NCBI RefSeq assembly: GCF_000006565.2
Contig: NC_031479.1
Location: 3,312,289-3,376,288 of the forward strand
From: Toxoplasma gondii ME49
Taxonomy: Eukaryota; Apicomplexa; Conoidasida; Eucoccidiorida; Sarcocystidae
Direction: 5' to 3'
Length of the DNA: 64,000 bases
In this document: piece after piece, positions 1 through 12,217 of the stretch
How positions within the stretch are numbered: position 1 is the first letter of the stretch
Layout: each line of letters opens with the position of its first letter
Made by a program: the position numbers and the translations under genes
Notes under the pieces: model-generated
Told to the model about the DNA's origin: nothing
Seen by the model: only the letters and a program-made list of their open reading frames with translations
The model's database searches: none

Positions 1-1
1 T

Positions 2-1201
2 ACGTTTCCAGTAACAGTGGCTTCTCGTGACTTCGCCTCGAGTTTTTGTACAGGAGAGACGTCGGATGCGAATGGTAGGGATATGAAACGAGACCCGCGT
101 TCTTCGGCGCATGCCGACGCGAAGCCTCGCGCTTGCTCCTGCGACGCGTCTGCGGTCGATGTGAGAGACCGACGCAGCGAGGAAGACTGCCAGGGGCAGC
201 AGAGATGTCGAGTTCTGGAAGGGGAAAGGATACCCGTTTTCCACACAAAGGCCGACTGGCTAGCTGGTCTCAGCTGGCAGCAAGACGTGAGACGAGGAAC
301 TGGAGACAGCACCAGCACTCGGACGAGTAGCCAGACGCGAGTTGGCGGTAGTCGCGGCGGTGAACAAGGCTCGTCCCCCGGCAATTGCTCCCATTTGTCT
401 AGTCCAACGCCGCTGGCATGTTCGGTAGAGGCATCTTCTCCGTCCGGAAGACTTCGGGCGCACCGACACCCGGGGTGCTTTGAGGACTCAGAGGTGGCAG
501 AAAAGTTGCATCGCGAGACAGACAATTCGGAGCAGAGAAGCGGCGCGACGCGGACCTCGAACGGCGGATCTGTCCGCGGTTGCAATGCATCACGGACGGA
601 TTCCATGACGTCTGACGAGGCTGGACGGGGAAGGACACGCGCTCAGTTCCCTGCCGTCTCCATTGTGAAAAATATCGCAAAGGACTGCCCGCGCTGCAAG
701 CGGCAAGTTCTGCTGGAGGTTCTGAGACTCAACTCCCAAAGTTCACCGAATGAGAGTCAAACGCAAAAAAAGCGACTTGTCCGAGCAGCCCCGATACAGC
801 CCGTAGGATTTTGTGTGTGCTGGGTGCTGAAGAGCTCTCGAGGAGGCGAAACTCGGAATGCAGCGCGAAGTCTCGAGTCAAAAAGGATTTCTAAAATGAA
901 AGGGAGCTCCCATGCAGAGACGGAACGTGAAACCTCTCCGTGTTTAGCGCAACCTTCTGCGTCTGTTGGAAGCAACTCGCGAAGCGCCTCAGAAGAAGCA
1001 TTAGTGTCTGGCAAGGAAGCGAGCCGAGGCGGCGCATGCGTGCTGGGAGGACGGTCTGAAGGAGCAGAAGACCCGGGAATCGACAGAGAACTCGGAAACA
1101 AAAGCAGCGCGAGGGCAGACAGGGGGGGAACTGGAGGCCAGGAAGGCAACGCGACAGACGCCAGCCTCTGGGTGCAAGCAATGATGCTCATGGACATGTA
1201 G
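2..1201 (+). CDS. 3'-terminal exon of an unidentified gene (5' end outside the window)
   Basis: The frame is open from the first complete codon of the window to a TAG at 1199-1201, about 399 residues. There is no ATG near the left edge, so this is the C-terminal part of a longer protein. The translation is polar and low-complexity (Ser, Arg, Gly, Glu), typical of disordered coccidian proteins. A more ordered patch near 655-735 reads VSIVKNIAKDCPRCKRQ and contains a CPRC pair; no partner cysteines complete a clear zinc site. The protein ends in a Met-rich tail (WVQAMMLMDM). I do not recognise a family. Length, GC content and continuity to the window edge favour real coding, but an internal intron cannot be excluded. 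Confidence 0.5.
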   Translation, partial: TFPVTVASRDFASSFCTGETSDANGRDMKRDPRSSAHADAKPRACSCDASAVDVRDRRSEEDCQGQQRCRVLEGERIPVFHTKADWLAGLSWQQDVRRGTGDSTSTRTSSQTRVGGSRGGEQGSSPGNCSHLSSPTPLACSVEASSPSGRLRAHRHPGCFEDSEVAEKLHRETDNSEQRSGATRTSNGGSVRGCNASRTDSMTSDEAGRGRTRAQFPAVSIVKNIAKDCPRCKRQVLLEVLRLNSQSSPNESQTQKKRLVRAAPIQPVGFCVCWVLKSSRGGETRNAARSLESKRISKMKGSSHAETERETSPCLAQPSASVGSNSRSASEEALVSGKEASRGGACVLGGRSEGAEDPGIDRELGNKSSARADRGGTGGQEGNATDASLWVQAMMLMDM

Positions 1202-4200
1202 AATTCGGTTTTCTAGGATTTCGTGCTTTGGTCCCGACAAGTCGGGGAACGCGGACTTCTTGTCTGCGCGGTTTGAACAGTGATGTTTTTCTCCGACACT
1301 CAGAACAAAACAATCCGGCGAAAAGTGTATCCGATTCAGATGGAAAGTGTCAAGTCTCTGCAGAGAGGCGGGCGCCTCGTTAACGAAGCATGCAGCGGAG
1401 GCAGGATACCGGCTTTCTCATAAACCCTGAACCCCGCCGGTCGCCTCTCAAGTCGTCTGATACGCATTCGTGCACGGTATCCGTAGAAAGATACCAACAC
1501 ATACTTCCATACAGAAAAAATATTCTGCCCATCTCGGGGTTTCCCTTTTGTTTCTGTGGGATGCTCTGTCCGACGGGCATTTTCACCGGTGTATTTTGCG
1601 AGACTTAGTGTTGATCTTAGCTCTGACGTGAAGCGAGGTGTTCAGAGATAGATTTGTCTGTATTCTAATCTGACCATAGTTTAGTGTCCACGTGGAAGGG
1701 TGGTTCGATTCGACGAAACCAGCGTCGCAAACTTCCTCGAAATCTGCTTCTATAGATGTCAAACGAGGCGAGACACAAAAAACACTTCGTAGGAGGTAGT
1801 TCTTGGAACCGAAACAAGCAAGTTTTGTTTGGGCCGGTGCTGCACTTGGCTCTTGTGTGTGCTGACCTTTCCAACTTTTCAACGGTGTAGTTAAAATCGA
1901 TCGGCTGCAGCAACTGGTGAGCTGTCTCTTAATTAGGACGGTGGAATGATGACTGTTTCAGGAAGCGCAACGTAGAGGGGAACTGGTTCTTGCAAAGCGG
2001 TAAGAAAGCCGCCGCTGCATGTTGCTGCCAGAGAGGAAGAGTTCTGCAGAGCTTTCACCTTGCGCCTCCAAGGTCTTATTTAAGAAAGTCAGAATGAATT
2101 CACAGTTTGGGGATCTGTGTTTTTGTCTGTACCTAGGCAGGGTGCTGCTGTGGTGCCATACTGAAGCAACCAACAAGAGCTCGATAAAGCACTGGAGGCG
2201 CGTAGGGATATCCAATTCTAGTACAGAACAATAAAAATGGAATCTTCGGACGGCCAGCTGCTGCCTCTACCATGCTTTTACTGCCCCCTAACCATCGTGT
2301 GAGAACAGTCTAATGTTGTGGACCAGGGAAGTCTGAGGCGGGAAGTTTTCTGTGGCACGTAACACAACTGATCCCATGACCGCGCATGTATTCAACCTGA
2401 AGTAGTGATTACAAGAGCAATTAGCCGTTTAGCAGCTGCTGAGGTTATCGGCAAAGTCCTCTGTGTGAGGAATTATTTCGGGCAACCCGCTGGTCCGTGT
2501 GTTGCTCCAGCGGAACAAGCGATGCCACAGTAAATGGACTACTACATAATTGCCTGTGAGTGTTCCTTGTCAGGCTCTTCCTCTTTTGAAACGATGTGTG
2601 GCAACCGCACTTCTGTCTGACTCAATCGCGATAATGTTCACACGCTGTGTCGCCAATAGGCGACGAACAGCCTTTGCTCCGTCAGAGTGCATTGGAAGGT
2701 GTCACGTTCGAAGGTTGTTAAAGGTCAACCTCCATTTCCACGTTGAATCTCTTGATGAAATCGTGGTAAAGCATTTCTGAAGGCGGTTCGCGACGTGTCA
2801 TTCATTCATGTATTTTAAAATGTGGAAAAGTGAAATGATAAAAAGGTGAAAGAGGACCTGTGAGACATATGGTCGTTGACGCATGAGATCTGCACCAGAC
2901 TGGTAACCTGACACACGGAATATGAAAGAAGCAGGAGAGTGGAGATAGATACGGAGGTCAAGCGAACAAAGAATAATGACGCACGGTTTGTACAACGGAC
3001 CGTAGCGTGGCCACCACTGTGGAGCTTCTGGCTGTCGTTGGAAGCAATGGACTCACCGTCATTTGAGGAGGTGAAAGTGTCGTGCTTTGTCGAAGTGTCA
3101 GAGCGGTGCTCCCGCTGCTTGCTTCCCGTCAGTGTGAGTACGACAGTTGTGCTTGTCGTAATCACAGGCAGCAATGGACACTCTCTGGCACGACAATGCC
3201 TGTTGCTCGCCGATCCCAGTCGCTAAAATACCCCCCTGTGCGAACTACCGCAGTAGGCAGTTGTATCATACTACAGCTAATGGAGGAGCCACGCGTTGCA
3301 GACTGAAGGATTACAGCAACATGCATATCACTACAAGTTATGCGTTACAGATGAAAATGACGGAGAAATAAAACCTGCCCTTGCGCTGGATTTTTGAGAG
3401 ACACACCGGCACGGTTTATTGTGTTCACAGAACAGGATGCTGCAGACATTTGGACCGTTCCCAGTGGTGAGAGAGGGTATTTCTGCCGCTTCAGATACTT
3501 TGACTCCTTTGACACAAATACTACAGGTGAAAAGATACAGGGCTAAAGCGATTTCAGGAGCCACCCTGTGGAACCCAGCAGCGACAACAACGAACTACAG
3601 TATGGTCGCTCGTTCACATCGCAACCTTGTCTCGACGGCGGAAGCAAAAAGCCAGCACCTGTGCTTTCATTCAGAGTTCCTGCTTTTTTTCGAATGTGAG
3701 TGTTAACTTTGGGCGGCAGTGAAGACTACATGCTGCCTTGTCAAAAACGCAAAACGCCTTTCAGATAAGTAACTTCAGTGCCATTGACGGTCGACCTGCG
3801 GGAGGCGCTGAAGTTGCAGACGTTCCGCTCACACATTTACATCTACTGAGATCCAGTTAACTTCAGTACACAAACAGTGAATGCAGGTGTAGAGCTCCGA
3901 TATGCTGTGTGCGGAGCATTTGCTCTGCTTGTCGCAGAGGCTGTCGCCGACGGTACCCAGAACTCTTTTGGCATCCGCCACGGAAATACTACAGATTTTC
4001 AGAAGGAAGTGGTGGCGCGCGACTGCGACTTTTTAGACGAATCTGGCCTCCTGCTGTTTCCAGACGACGATTCAAATGACTATTGCGGCTACGGAGCGAC
4101 GATTCCTCGCGTCTGTCACAGTTCCCCGGTGTCATTAAATGACGACACCAGTTGATATCCGGCCACAGAATGGGTAGGCTGTTGACAGAGTCAACCACTT

Positions 4201-6778
4201 TCGGTGTTATACAAGTGTGACTGACAACGTGCCCTGACAGCCGACAAAGGGGTGTGCGCTTGCAGTAAAAAGATTGCTACGAGCAGCTCGTTTGCTTCGG
4301 ACCCCATTACGCTCGCGCTGTTTCTCGTTCCCAACTAGGGATTGGTACGGCAATCTGTCTCAGCAGGTGGAAATGCCGCTGATAACCGTGAATCTAGTCG
4401 TCTTTCATAGATGGCTGTGGTAGCGACCACACTAGGTCGTGGTCACCGCTGGAGAAGCGTCCCACGAGGCTTGTTATAGGTGTCAGTAGTAGGGCGTCCA
4501 TACCTGTCGGATTTATTCCTGTAAGCAATTTGATCTGAACTGTTTAACTGGGTCTTAGCACCTGCTAGGTTCTTCTAGCTCCGTAGTAATTTGTTTGGAC
4601 CACAGCTGGCCTTTCTGGGTCTTGTGCGTGCTTTGACATATTTGTGTCTAGAGTTCCCGTGGTCACTCGACGCACCACGACAGTTGATATACGTCTCCAC
4701 GAGGCCCTGTAGGCAATGTCTGACTCAAACTGTGTCGCGAGTGTCTTCGCCTGGGGCTTTGTCCTCCCCCCCCACAGACGTTACGTTTGAAGACCAGCTC
4801 GGTATAGGCCGTCGGCATATAGTTGAAGACCAGGACAGATATGGAGAACAGGGTCTTTAAATGGTTAGCTTCTACGAAGCTTGAGACAAGTCGAACGCGG
4901 CTTGCGTGCGAAGCTTTTGCCTCGAAAAGAAGCGGTAGCTGTCAAGCCTGGCACGTGGTGCTAATTCTTTATAATATTTTGGGCTGCGCGTGAGTCGACC
5001 ACTCTGCCCACGGAACTGCCTTCCTCTCTGCAACTGACGCGCATACACAGAGGCCGTCTTCAAGACTCGGAACGTCTCTTTCATGTTTAGAGATTTTGCC
5101 TTGTCAGAAAAAAGCGTTGCATCGAGAACACCGGCGTCGGTCCGTATTTCTGCAGCCGATGTAGAAAACGAGGGCTGAGACGAGCGACACGCATGTGCGA
5201 GAAGACGACCTCGCTTCTTTGCTTGCGCGCGACAGGAAAAGGTATCCTGCTGCCAGGAAGAGGAGGGAGAGGACGGTGGAAAAGAAAAAAACCGGGGGGG
5301 TGTTTGTTCCCTTCGCTAGGCAGCGACCCATTTCGTCCTGTTTTGTGTTTTCTGATTTCGTCTGTCCGACAACCACTCTCCTGCCTTCCACTGCTCGTCG
5401 TTTGCTCTTTCCGAGTCCATAGTCTTTTTCTGTTCCCTGGATTTGCTTCCGCGCTCGAGGCCGCGTTTAGGCAGTCTCTCGGGTGTTCGAACGACACACA
5501 GTTTCTTCCAGTTCGTGCTGCTCCACTTCCGCTTCCCCAGTTTCCGTTTCCCTTGCACCGGTCTCTCGAGTTTCGTTTCAAAACTGCGCGTTTTGCGAGG
5601 CACCACGCCACCTTTCCTTGGGTGCAGACGCCCGGCTCTGTTCGCGGGTTGCAACTTCTCTCGTGGACTAGGCCGGCGTTCACACTCCGGCGCTTGTACA
5701 TACAGTGTCTGTGTGATTCTAGAAATCTACCGAAATTCGTCGCTTTCTGCCGAAGTCGCTAGATAAATTCCCCGCGCTCTTCTCGAGACGGACTCCCGCG
5801 CCGTTCTGTAGCACGAGTCACGGCTGGCGTCGCCAACGACTTCACCGGTTCTCCTGCGCAAAAAAATTTGTGTTCCGAGGCGTGCGCCTGCTAGTTTGAA
5901 TTCCATTTCCCCGATTTTTTGCTGCCCGAGAAAACGCGGGCAAACAGGCTGAGCGTAGCGTACAGGGGCAGGCGAGAGGCTGTCCTCTGGCTGTGAGGTG
6001 AAAACAGCTTCTTGAAACACGGAAGCAAATCTTTTCTCCATGTCTCCACAGCAAAGAAACCTGGAAGAAGTCTCTCCGTCTGCCCCGCCGCTACCCCTTG
6101 AGTACCGTGTTTGCTCGCTTTCTGTTTTTTGTCTGCCTCCGTCTGCAACAGCCACAGAGCGCTCGCGCGCGTTCGTTACTCCCCAGAACGTGTCTTTTTA
6201 ACATCGTTGCAGGCGAGCAGCTGCTTGCGTGCTCGTTCGTTTATTGTCTTCAGTCTGCCCAGCTGGTACCTTGAGGCTTGGTGTCTGCGGCCTCCTCCTT
6301 TGTCTCGTTTTTCGTCTGCGTTCCCTGCTGTTTCCAATTTCCTACGTCTGCTGTTCAACCGTCGTCTTGCTCTCCCCGTCTTCGTCTGTAGCGCCTTAGT
6401 CTTCCTTCAATTTTTTTCGTAGGGTCACTAGGTCTCGAGGCCGATTGCTCTTGTGCGTGGCCAGTGCTCGTGTTCTTGTCGCAGGTTTTTTCGTCGCGAA
6501 TTCGCTTTCTCGGCTGCGGGCTTTTTCTCGCGCGGCTTCTTCATTTCAGTCTTTCGCGTGGTTCGACTACTGCTGGTTCCGCCTTCCTCCTCGAAACTTG
6601 TCTCGCTCTCCCCGCTCTTCCGCCCCCTGCCTTTCCGATTATGCGCGTTCCTCGGCTCGTGTGAGTCTGCGCGCAGGGTCGGGGCAGAGCGAGCAGCGCC
6701 GTGCAGCTTGGCTTCCACTGGTCGCGCGAGCCCACGCGCGGCTTCTCCTTTCTCGTGGCCTCTTTCCTCGCCTCGCCA
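1202..6778. other. Intergenic region and probable 5' leader of the LRR gene
   Basis: No gene model with paired splice sites is supported here. From 1202 to about 5000 the DNA is about 50% GC with only short ORFs; one coding-like stretch at 3877-4155 is listed separately. From about 5180 to 6700 the plus strand becomes strongly pyrimidine-rich (runs of TCTC, TTTC, CTTCC), which is the usual look of long T. gondii 5' untranslated leaders. The many overlapping ORFs there arise from that skew. Confidence 0.5.
3877..4155 (+). other. Coding-like stretch, possible orphan exon or gene relic
   Basis: A 92-codon open stretch ends at TGA 4153-4155. Its first codon is GTG, so it would have to be an exon, not a whole gene; an AG lies just upstream (CACAAACAG at 3868-3876). 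The peptide starts with a hydrophobic segment (YAVCGAFALLVAEAVADG) that resembles a signal peptide core. An acidic part follows (DFLDESGLLLFPDDDS). No homologue is recognised, and no neighbouring exon with compatible splice phase was found. It may be a relic of a secreted-protein gene or a chance ORF. Confidence 0.2.
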
Positions 6779-9700
6779 ATGTCTGCAAATCCCTGTCCGC
6801 TTCCGGCTCCGTCGGTCCTTTTTGGACGCCACAGCAGGTTTAGCTCCGCGCTTCGCTTCGACAGGAGCAGCGTGAACGGGGCCTCGAGCCTGGTGGCAGA
6901 CGGCAGCCGCAGCCGGGGCGCTGGTACTCAGCAACATGTGTCAATGCATGTGAGTCTCCAGCGCAAGAACCTGCGCGACGCCGACATTCGAGAGTTCGTC
7001 CAGTGGCTCGCGGCCTCGCTGCAGCAACAGCTACGGCAGTTCCCGCCCGTGGGTCGCAGCGCGCCGCTGCTGCCAGGAGGCGTGGGCGCCGGCGCGGGCC
7101 CGAGTGTTTCCGCGTCTGCCCCGGCTGTCTCCGGGGCGAAGCCCGCGAGCGGCGCTGCCAAGAGCGAGCCCGCGGAGAGCGAGGGCGAGTGGCCTGGCGC
7201 TGGGGAGGCGCCTACCGGGGAGGCGCTCTCTCCCTTTTTGTTCACTTGCTGTCTGGACGTGTCTGAGAACCTGATCACTGCCGAAGGCTTGTCTCACCTC
7301 CTCGGATTCTTCCAAGCTCACCCTGGTTCGTTTCGTCTCGCGAAACTGAAACTCTACAAGAACCGTCTGGGCGACGCGGGCGCGCGGGTCCTCGCCGCCT
7401 TCATACAGCCGTCGCTTCTCCCCACCACCTCGAGCTCGTCGTCGCTGCGCAGGAGTGGCGCGCGGGCGGGGAAGCCCTCCCCGTCTCCACCTCCAGCTCT
7501 GGAGGAGCTTCATTTGTCTCACTGCGACATCACGGCGAAGGGGTGTCTCAGTCTCCTGGACGCTGTCGCTGCGGTCGTCGACGACAAGGGTCGCTACCTC
7601 TATCCGCGCTACGACCAAGTGCGCCGTTGTCTCGTCCCCCTCTGGCTCCGACTCGAGTACAACCACATAAACGACCCGCTCGGCCTACTGAAGCAGTGGT
7701 CGGCGAACCTCAAAGACAAGCGACCCCTGCCCTCTACGGGCGCCGGGGCCAGCGCGTCGGCAGGTGGCGCCCCTCTCTCTTTCGCATGTTTCGCTGAAAA
7801 ACTTCCTCTCTCTTCTTCTGGGGGCCGGGCCGCCAGTGCCCTCGGCACCAGCGCCGATGGCTCTGCGTACTTCCACTGCACGCCCGCGCGCTGCTGTCGC
7901 GCGACTTCCACCTTCGCCCCCATCTTTCATGTGTACATGGTGACTCACCAAAGCAGTGGCGTGGCTCCGACGCCCAGCTCCCCCTCAGCTACGGCTTCGC
8001 TCGGCGCCTCGGGCGCGAGCGGTTTCTCAGAGACACCTGGGACCCGGAGACAGGGTGCAGGCTCCACCGCCCCCGCCGCACTTCCAGCTCTCATCGGCGC
8101 TCACCCGAGTTCGGCGGGCCTCACCTCGAGACCAGGAGATGCTCAGACGAACTCTGGGAGGAGACGGTCCTTCGGCGCCGGCGGGGCCCCTGCCTCGAAC
8201 AGTGCGAACACCGGAGGCTCGGGGGGATCCCAGCAGACGAGCCGTCGCGGGAGCAGCGGCGGGAAGAAACAGAGTCAGTCCCAGACTCGGGGGCGAGCTC
8301 GCAGTAGCAGTGGGGGCACGGAACCTAGGCCTGGAGTCTCAGGGGCCGGTGCCGGGGCGAAAGGCCCCGGAGACAGCGGAGAGGTCAGGGCGGCGGGGGA
8401 GGGAGCGGCGCGGTCACAGCGCCCAGGGGCCTGGGGTTTGAAGGGTGGAGACGACGCGACCAGAGAGAACGCGGAGGTTGGAGGACAAGAGGTGCGAGCG
8501 CCGTCGAGTGGCGGGACGAAAAAGGAGGTAGACGCAGAGCGAGAGCGGCGCAGCGGAGAGAAGGCCGGCTCCCGCGATCGCCGAGAACCGCTGGGCGCGG
8601 CCCAGACCGAGAGAAACGGAGGGCGAGTGGAGTCGGGGGCGGTTTATGGGGACAAGAAGGTTGGGGCGGCCCCCGCAACGGGACGCCTCGCCCCGTCGTC
8701 TGGAGTCGAGATCGACAAGGCGGAGGTGGGTCGTTGCCTGCCGCTGTACATCTTTCTGGATGCGTCTGCAGTGCTTCAGATGGCAGATCGGAGGGAGAAC
8801 GGTCTGGATTCGAGTTCCCTCTTTCTCTCCTTCCAGTCACTGAAGACGCTCTGCAACGAGCAACTTATTGTGCACCGCGGACGCAGCGTCTCTTCGGGGT
8901 CCGGCCAAGCGGCGCGCGCAGATGCGTGTTTCGCTGAGGCTCCCGAGAGCGACTTGACGCTGCTCCTGGTGGTTGACGCCGTGCAGCAGGAGCTCTTGGG
9001 GCTGTCGCGAGGGAGTTTCCTGGGCTCCTCTGAAAGCCTCTCGCTCGGCCAGCCGGGTTGCGGCGGGCGCCGAGGCATTGACGCCTTGGAGCAGCTCCAC
9101 ACCCTCGCGACCGACTTCTGTCTGGTGGAGTATGTGGGTTGCGTGCAGCGACCGCAGCCGGGTCCAGCGGCGTGGGCGAGGCCCAAGGACCCGAGCCGGA
9201 CTGTCGGCGGACACGGGGCCGAGGGGGGCCGGGGCCTTGACCGCGGAGACAAAGGTCGACAGGCCAGCAGCCGCCGGGGCGGCAGCGAGCGGGAAAGCGA
9301 GAGTGTGGATTTCTTGTTGGAGGAAGACGACCGGGAAGAAGGCAACGATTTTGCCTGTCTGACGCCTGAAGAGGTCGCTGCGGGCCAACGCGACGCGAAC
9401 CTCTCTGTGCACACTCTCAGAACTATTGATTACGCCCTACTCTGGAAAGCTCACCTCGAAGAGGTGTCTCTGCATGCAGATCCGGACCGCGATACCGCCG
9501 ATCTCATGTTCTTCATCACTGCAAACCCCGCCGTCGACACCTTCATTCGGCAGATTGCGCCGCCGACTGTGGAGACGCGGGCGCAGGGCGGCGTGGGTGG
9601 CGCCTCACGCGCGTTCCTGCCTTGCGTGTTGCTGCAAGAGTTTAGTCTTGCGGTCGAGCGGCACATCGAAACTCGAAACTACTCGGTGAAGCGACCGGGC

Positions 9701-12217
9701 CACGAAGACGCAAACTGGAGGCCGCCGCCGCTGACTGCGGCGGACTTCCGCATAGCTGGTGCGTCGAGTCTGCGAAGAGGGCAAGGCCGACGCATCGGCT
9801 ATCTTCCGGCTTCCGGCTCCTCTCGTGTGGGGCCCGAGGCCTTCTTCGGCTCCCCGGCGCAGGGGGCCAATGACACGTTTGCTGGCTTCCCGTCGCTCTC
9901 GGATCGTGCACGAGAGCGGAGAAACAGCAGTGTCGGAAGACAGGGCGATCTGGTGTCGGAAAACGCTGGACTCCGAGTGTCTCCTGGAGGCAAAGAGAGA
10001 CAGGCGGGGTCTCAGACGCCGCGACACGGCGGCTTCTCGTCGCTCGACGCCTCTGCTGGCCTCGGGCTCCTCCACGAACGAGACGGGGAGGCGTACCCCA
10101 CGTTTCTTCCGCCGCTCATCGGTACGGGCTTCACCAACGAGGCCTTTCTGCGAGAGAGCAGCGGCAGCAGAGACCAGCTGGTCTCAGACTCGGTGTTTGG
10201 GAGCCCCGGATCGGGGCCCGCCTACCTCCCGAGCGACCCTCTCCGACCGCGAGGCAACTCCTCGCTGACGAACCCTCCGTCGCTGGCGGCGCTGCTCTGC
10301 AACAGCAGCGGGACGCGGAGTGGGTCCGTGTCGGGGGGTGCTCTGGGCGAGTCGGGGCCTGCCGACCCGGAGGGCCCTTTGGGGCCGGGCCTCGGAGGCC
10401 CTCGCCACGGTCTCTGCAACAAAGGCATGACAGTCGCAGAACTGGAGGAAATGCAGCTCAAGATGCGGCGACAGCAAGCTGAGGCTGAAGCCGCCAGCTT
10501 GGAGCGCTTCGTGGGGCCGGGCCCCCGCGGGCTCGGCCGAGTTGAAGACGAGAACGGCCGCACGGGACGGGGCGCCGATGCCAGCGAGAGGTCTCCGTTC
10601 TTGCTCGCTTCTGGAAGCTCCGATGACAACGCGGGCCTCTTCGGCGTCGCGCCGCATACGCTGGGCCCGCATGCGGGGTCAAGCCCTGAGGCGAGGCGCG
10701 GGCCCTTCGACGCGGGCGAAGCCGCCTCCTCGCTGGCGGCGATGTTGCCCTTGCTTCAACGAAACTCGAGACTGGGAGACAGGCCACTCGGCGAGGACGG
10801 AGACCCAGCAGAAGAAGACTTCGTGCTCAGGTGCGCCAGCAGCAGAGAGAAACTCCAGGCCCATGGCGCCGGCTCCCACTCAGATCTCCAGGCCAGAGAC
10901 GCCGGGCGCGTGTCCGACGGTCCGGGCCTCTCGGAAGTCGAAATCAAGTAAGAACCTACCTGAAGGCGAGGGCCAACAACCAGAATTCAAAAGAAGCTGC
11001 CTTGGCCTTGACGGGGAAACGCGATTCAGGAGTCGCGCCGGCACCTGTACCTCACTCCCTGCAGGAGAAAGACTCTGGATGTGAACAGCTGGTCTGCGTT
11101 TGCACAAGTGGCAGGAGGGCAACCCACCACTGTGACGGAATGTCAGGGGCTGAACATGTCACGGGATACGTTGCCTAGGGCTTTCCTCGTTCTTACATGT
11201 ATATTCATATATATATATATATATATATGTTGTTCTGTGTCAGTCGCTCGGGACGGATAATGTGGAGGTTTTTCGAAGAGACGCGTCCACTTTCGTCTGT
11301 GTTTTCTTTGTTTTTTGTGCAGATGCGAACTGATCGACGCTATTGCGATCGTGCAGGAGCTGTCGAGTCGCGTGCGTCTCTTGTGTGAGAGTAGCGGGAA
11401 CCAGGGAAGAAGCGCCCATGGTGGTGGTCCGGGAAGCACGCCCGGCGATGCTCTGATGAAGGAAGATCTGCTGCGTCGCGCTCAGGACTGTGTGACGCGG
11501 TGGCGTCAACTCCTCCTCGTCGCGAACAAGCGCCAAGAACTGCAGGAACAGAGTGAGCAGCCCCAAGCGCATGCAGGCTTGGGAGGCGCGGGGGCGGGGC
11601 CCAGCGCAGGGCGTGGCGAACGGTCGGTGTCGGACGGGAGCCAGCAAGGCTTGGCAACTGAGGCGGGCGTCTCTAGACCTGGAGGTGGACCCGCTGTGGT
11701 TCTTCCGCCCCTGCAAATGCAGCCGCACCCCAGGCCCCGTGGCGCACCCCCGTCGCTGCCACCGCCGCGGTGCTGGGTAACTCCCGGCAACGGAGATCCT
11801 CCCAGCCTCACTCCGCCTCTTCATCACCCGTGGAGACCTCAGCCGGACCTTTCGGGCCCCCTCTTCAGTCAACAATCTGTACATGCTTGGGGCAGTGAGG
11901 GCTCGGACGTACGCAGTGGAGGCGCGGCAGGCCGAGGGCCACCAGCTGGACAGGAAGACCCCCGGGGTATGTTGGGGCTCCATCCCTCGCTTCAGCCGTG
12001 GCGCCCGGCTGACAGAGACTGTGGAGACAACCGAGGCCCTGACGACGACGGGCAGCTTCCCCCAGGGCCTGCCTCAGTTCCCCGGGCTCTGCTGCCCCAG
12101 CGTCCTGTGCAGAGTCTTCAGGCTATCTTGCCACCTGGAGTCGTCGTCGGTGCAGGCCCCAACACGCAGGCTCCTACGGGCTGTCCCCAGGTTCAGGGGG
12201 GTTCCAGGGGTTTGTGA
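6779..12217 (+). CDS. Leucine-rich repeat protein with a PIN-like domain (2 exons, 1,687 aa)
   Basis: Exons 6779-10947 and 11323-12217. The intron (GTAAGA ... TTTTGTGCAG) splits a Lys codon after its second base, and the frames join. ATG 6779 is the first Met in the open frame (MSANPCPL). Residues about 57-300 hold RNase-inhibitor-like leucine-rich repeats: FTCCLDVSENLI, LAKLKLYKNRLGDAGARV, LEELHLSHCDITAKG, LWLRLEYNHIND. Residues about 320-650 are a Gly/Ser/Arg-rich linker. Residues about 655-960 look like a PIN fold: LYIFLDASAVLQM with the first Asp near 661, LLLVVDAVQQELLGL with Glu near 735, then DTADLMFFITANP near 905, where the usual acidic TDD/TND motif reads TANP. Exon 2 is helical, then Pro/Gly-rich. 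Likely nucleic-acid or protein binding; nuclease activity is unproven and may be lost. Confidence 0.8.
11207..11229. repeat. (AT)n microsatellite in the LRR-gene intron
   Basis: An uninterrupted run of AT dinucleotides inside the 375-bp intron (10948-11322). It sits clear of both splice sites. Confidence 0.9.
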
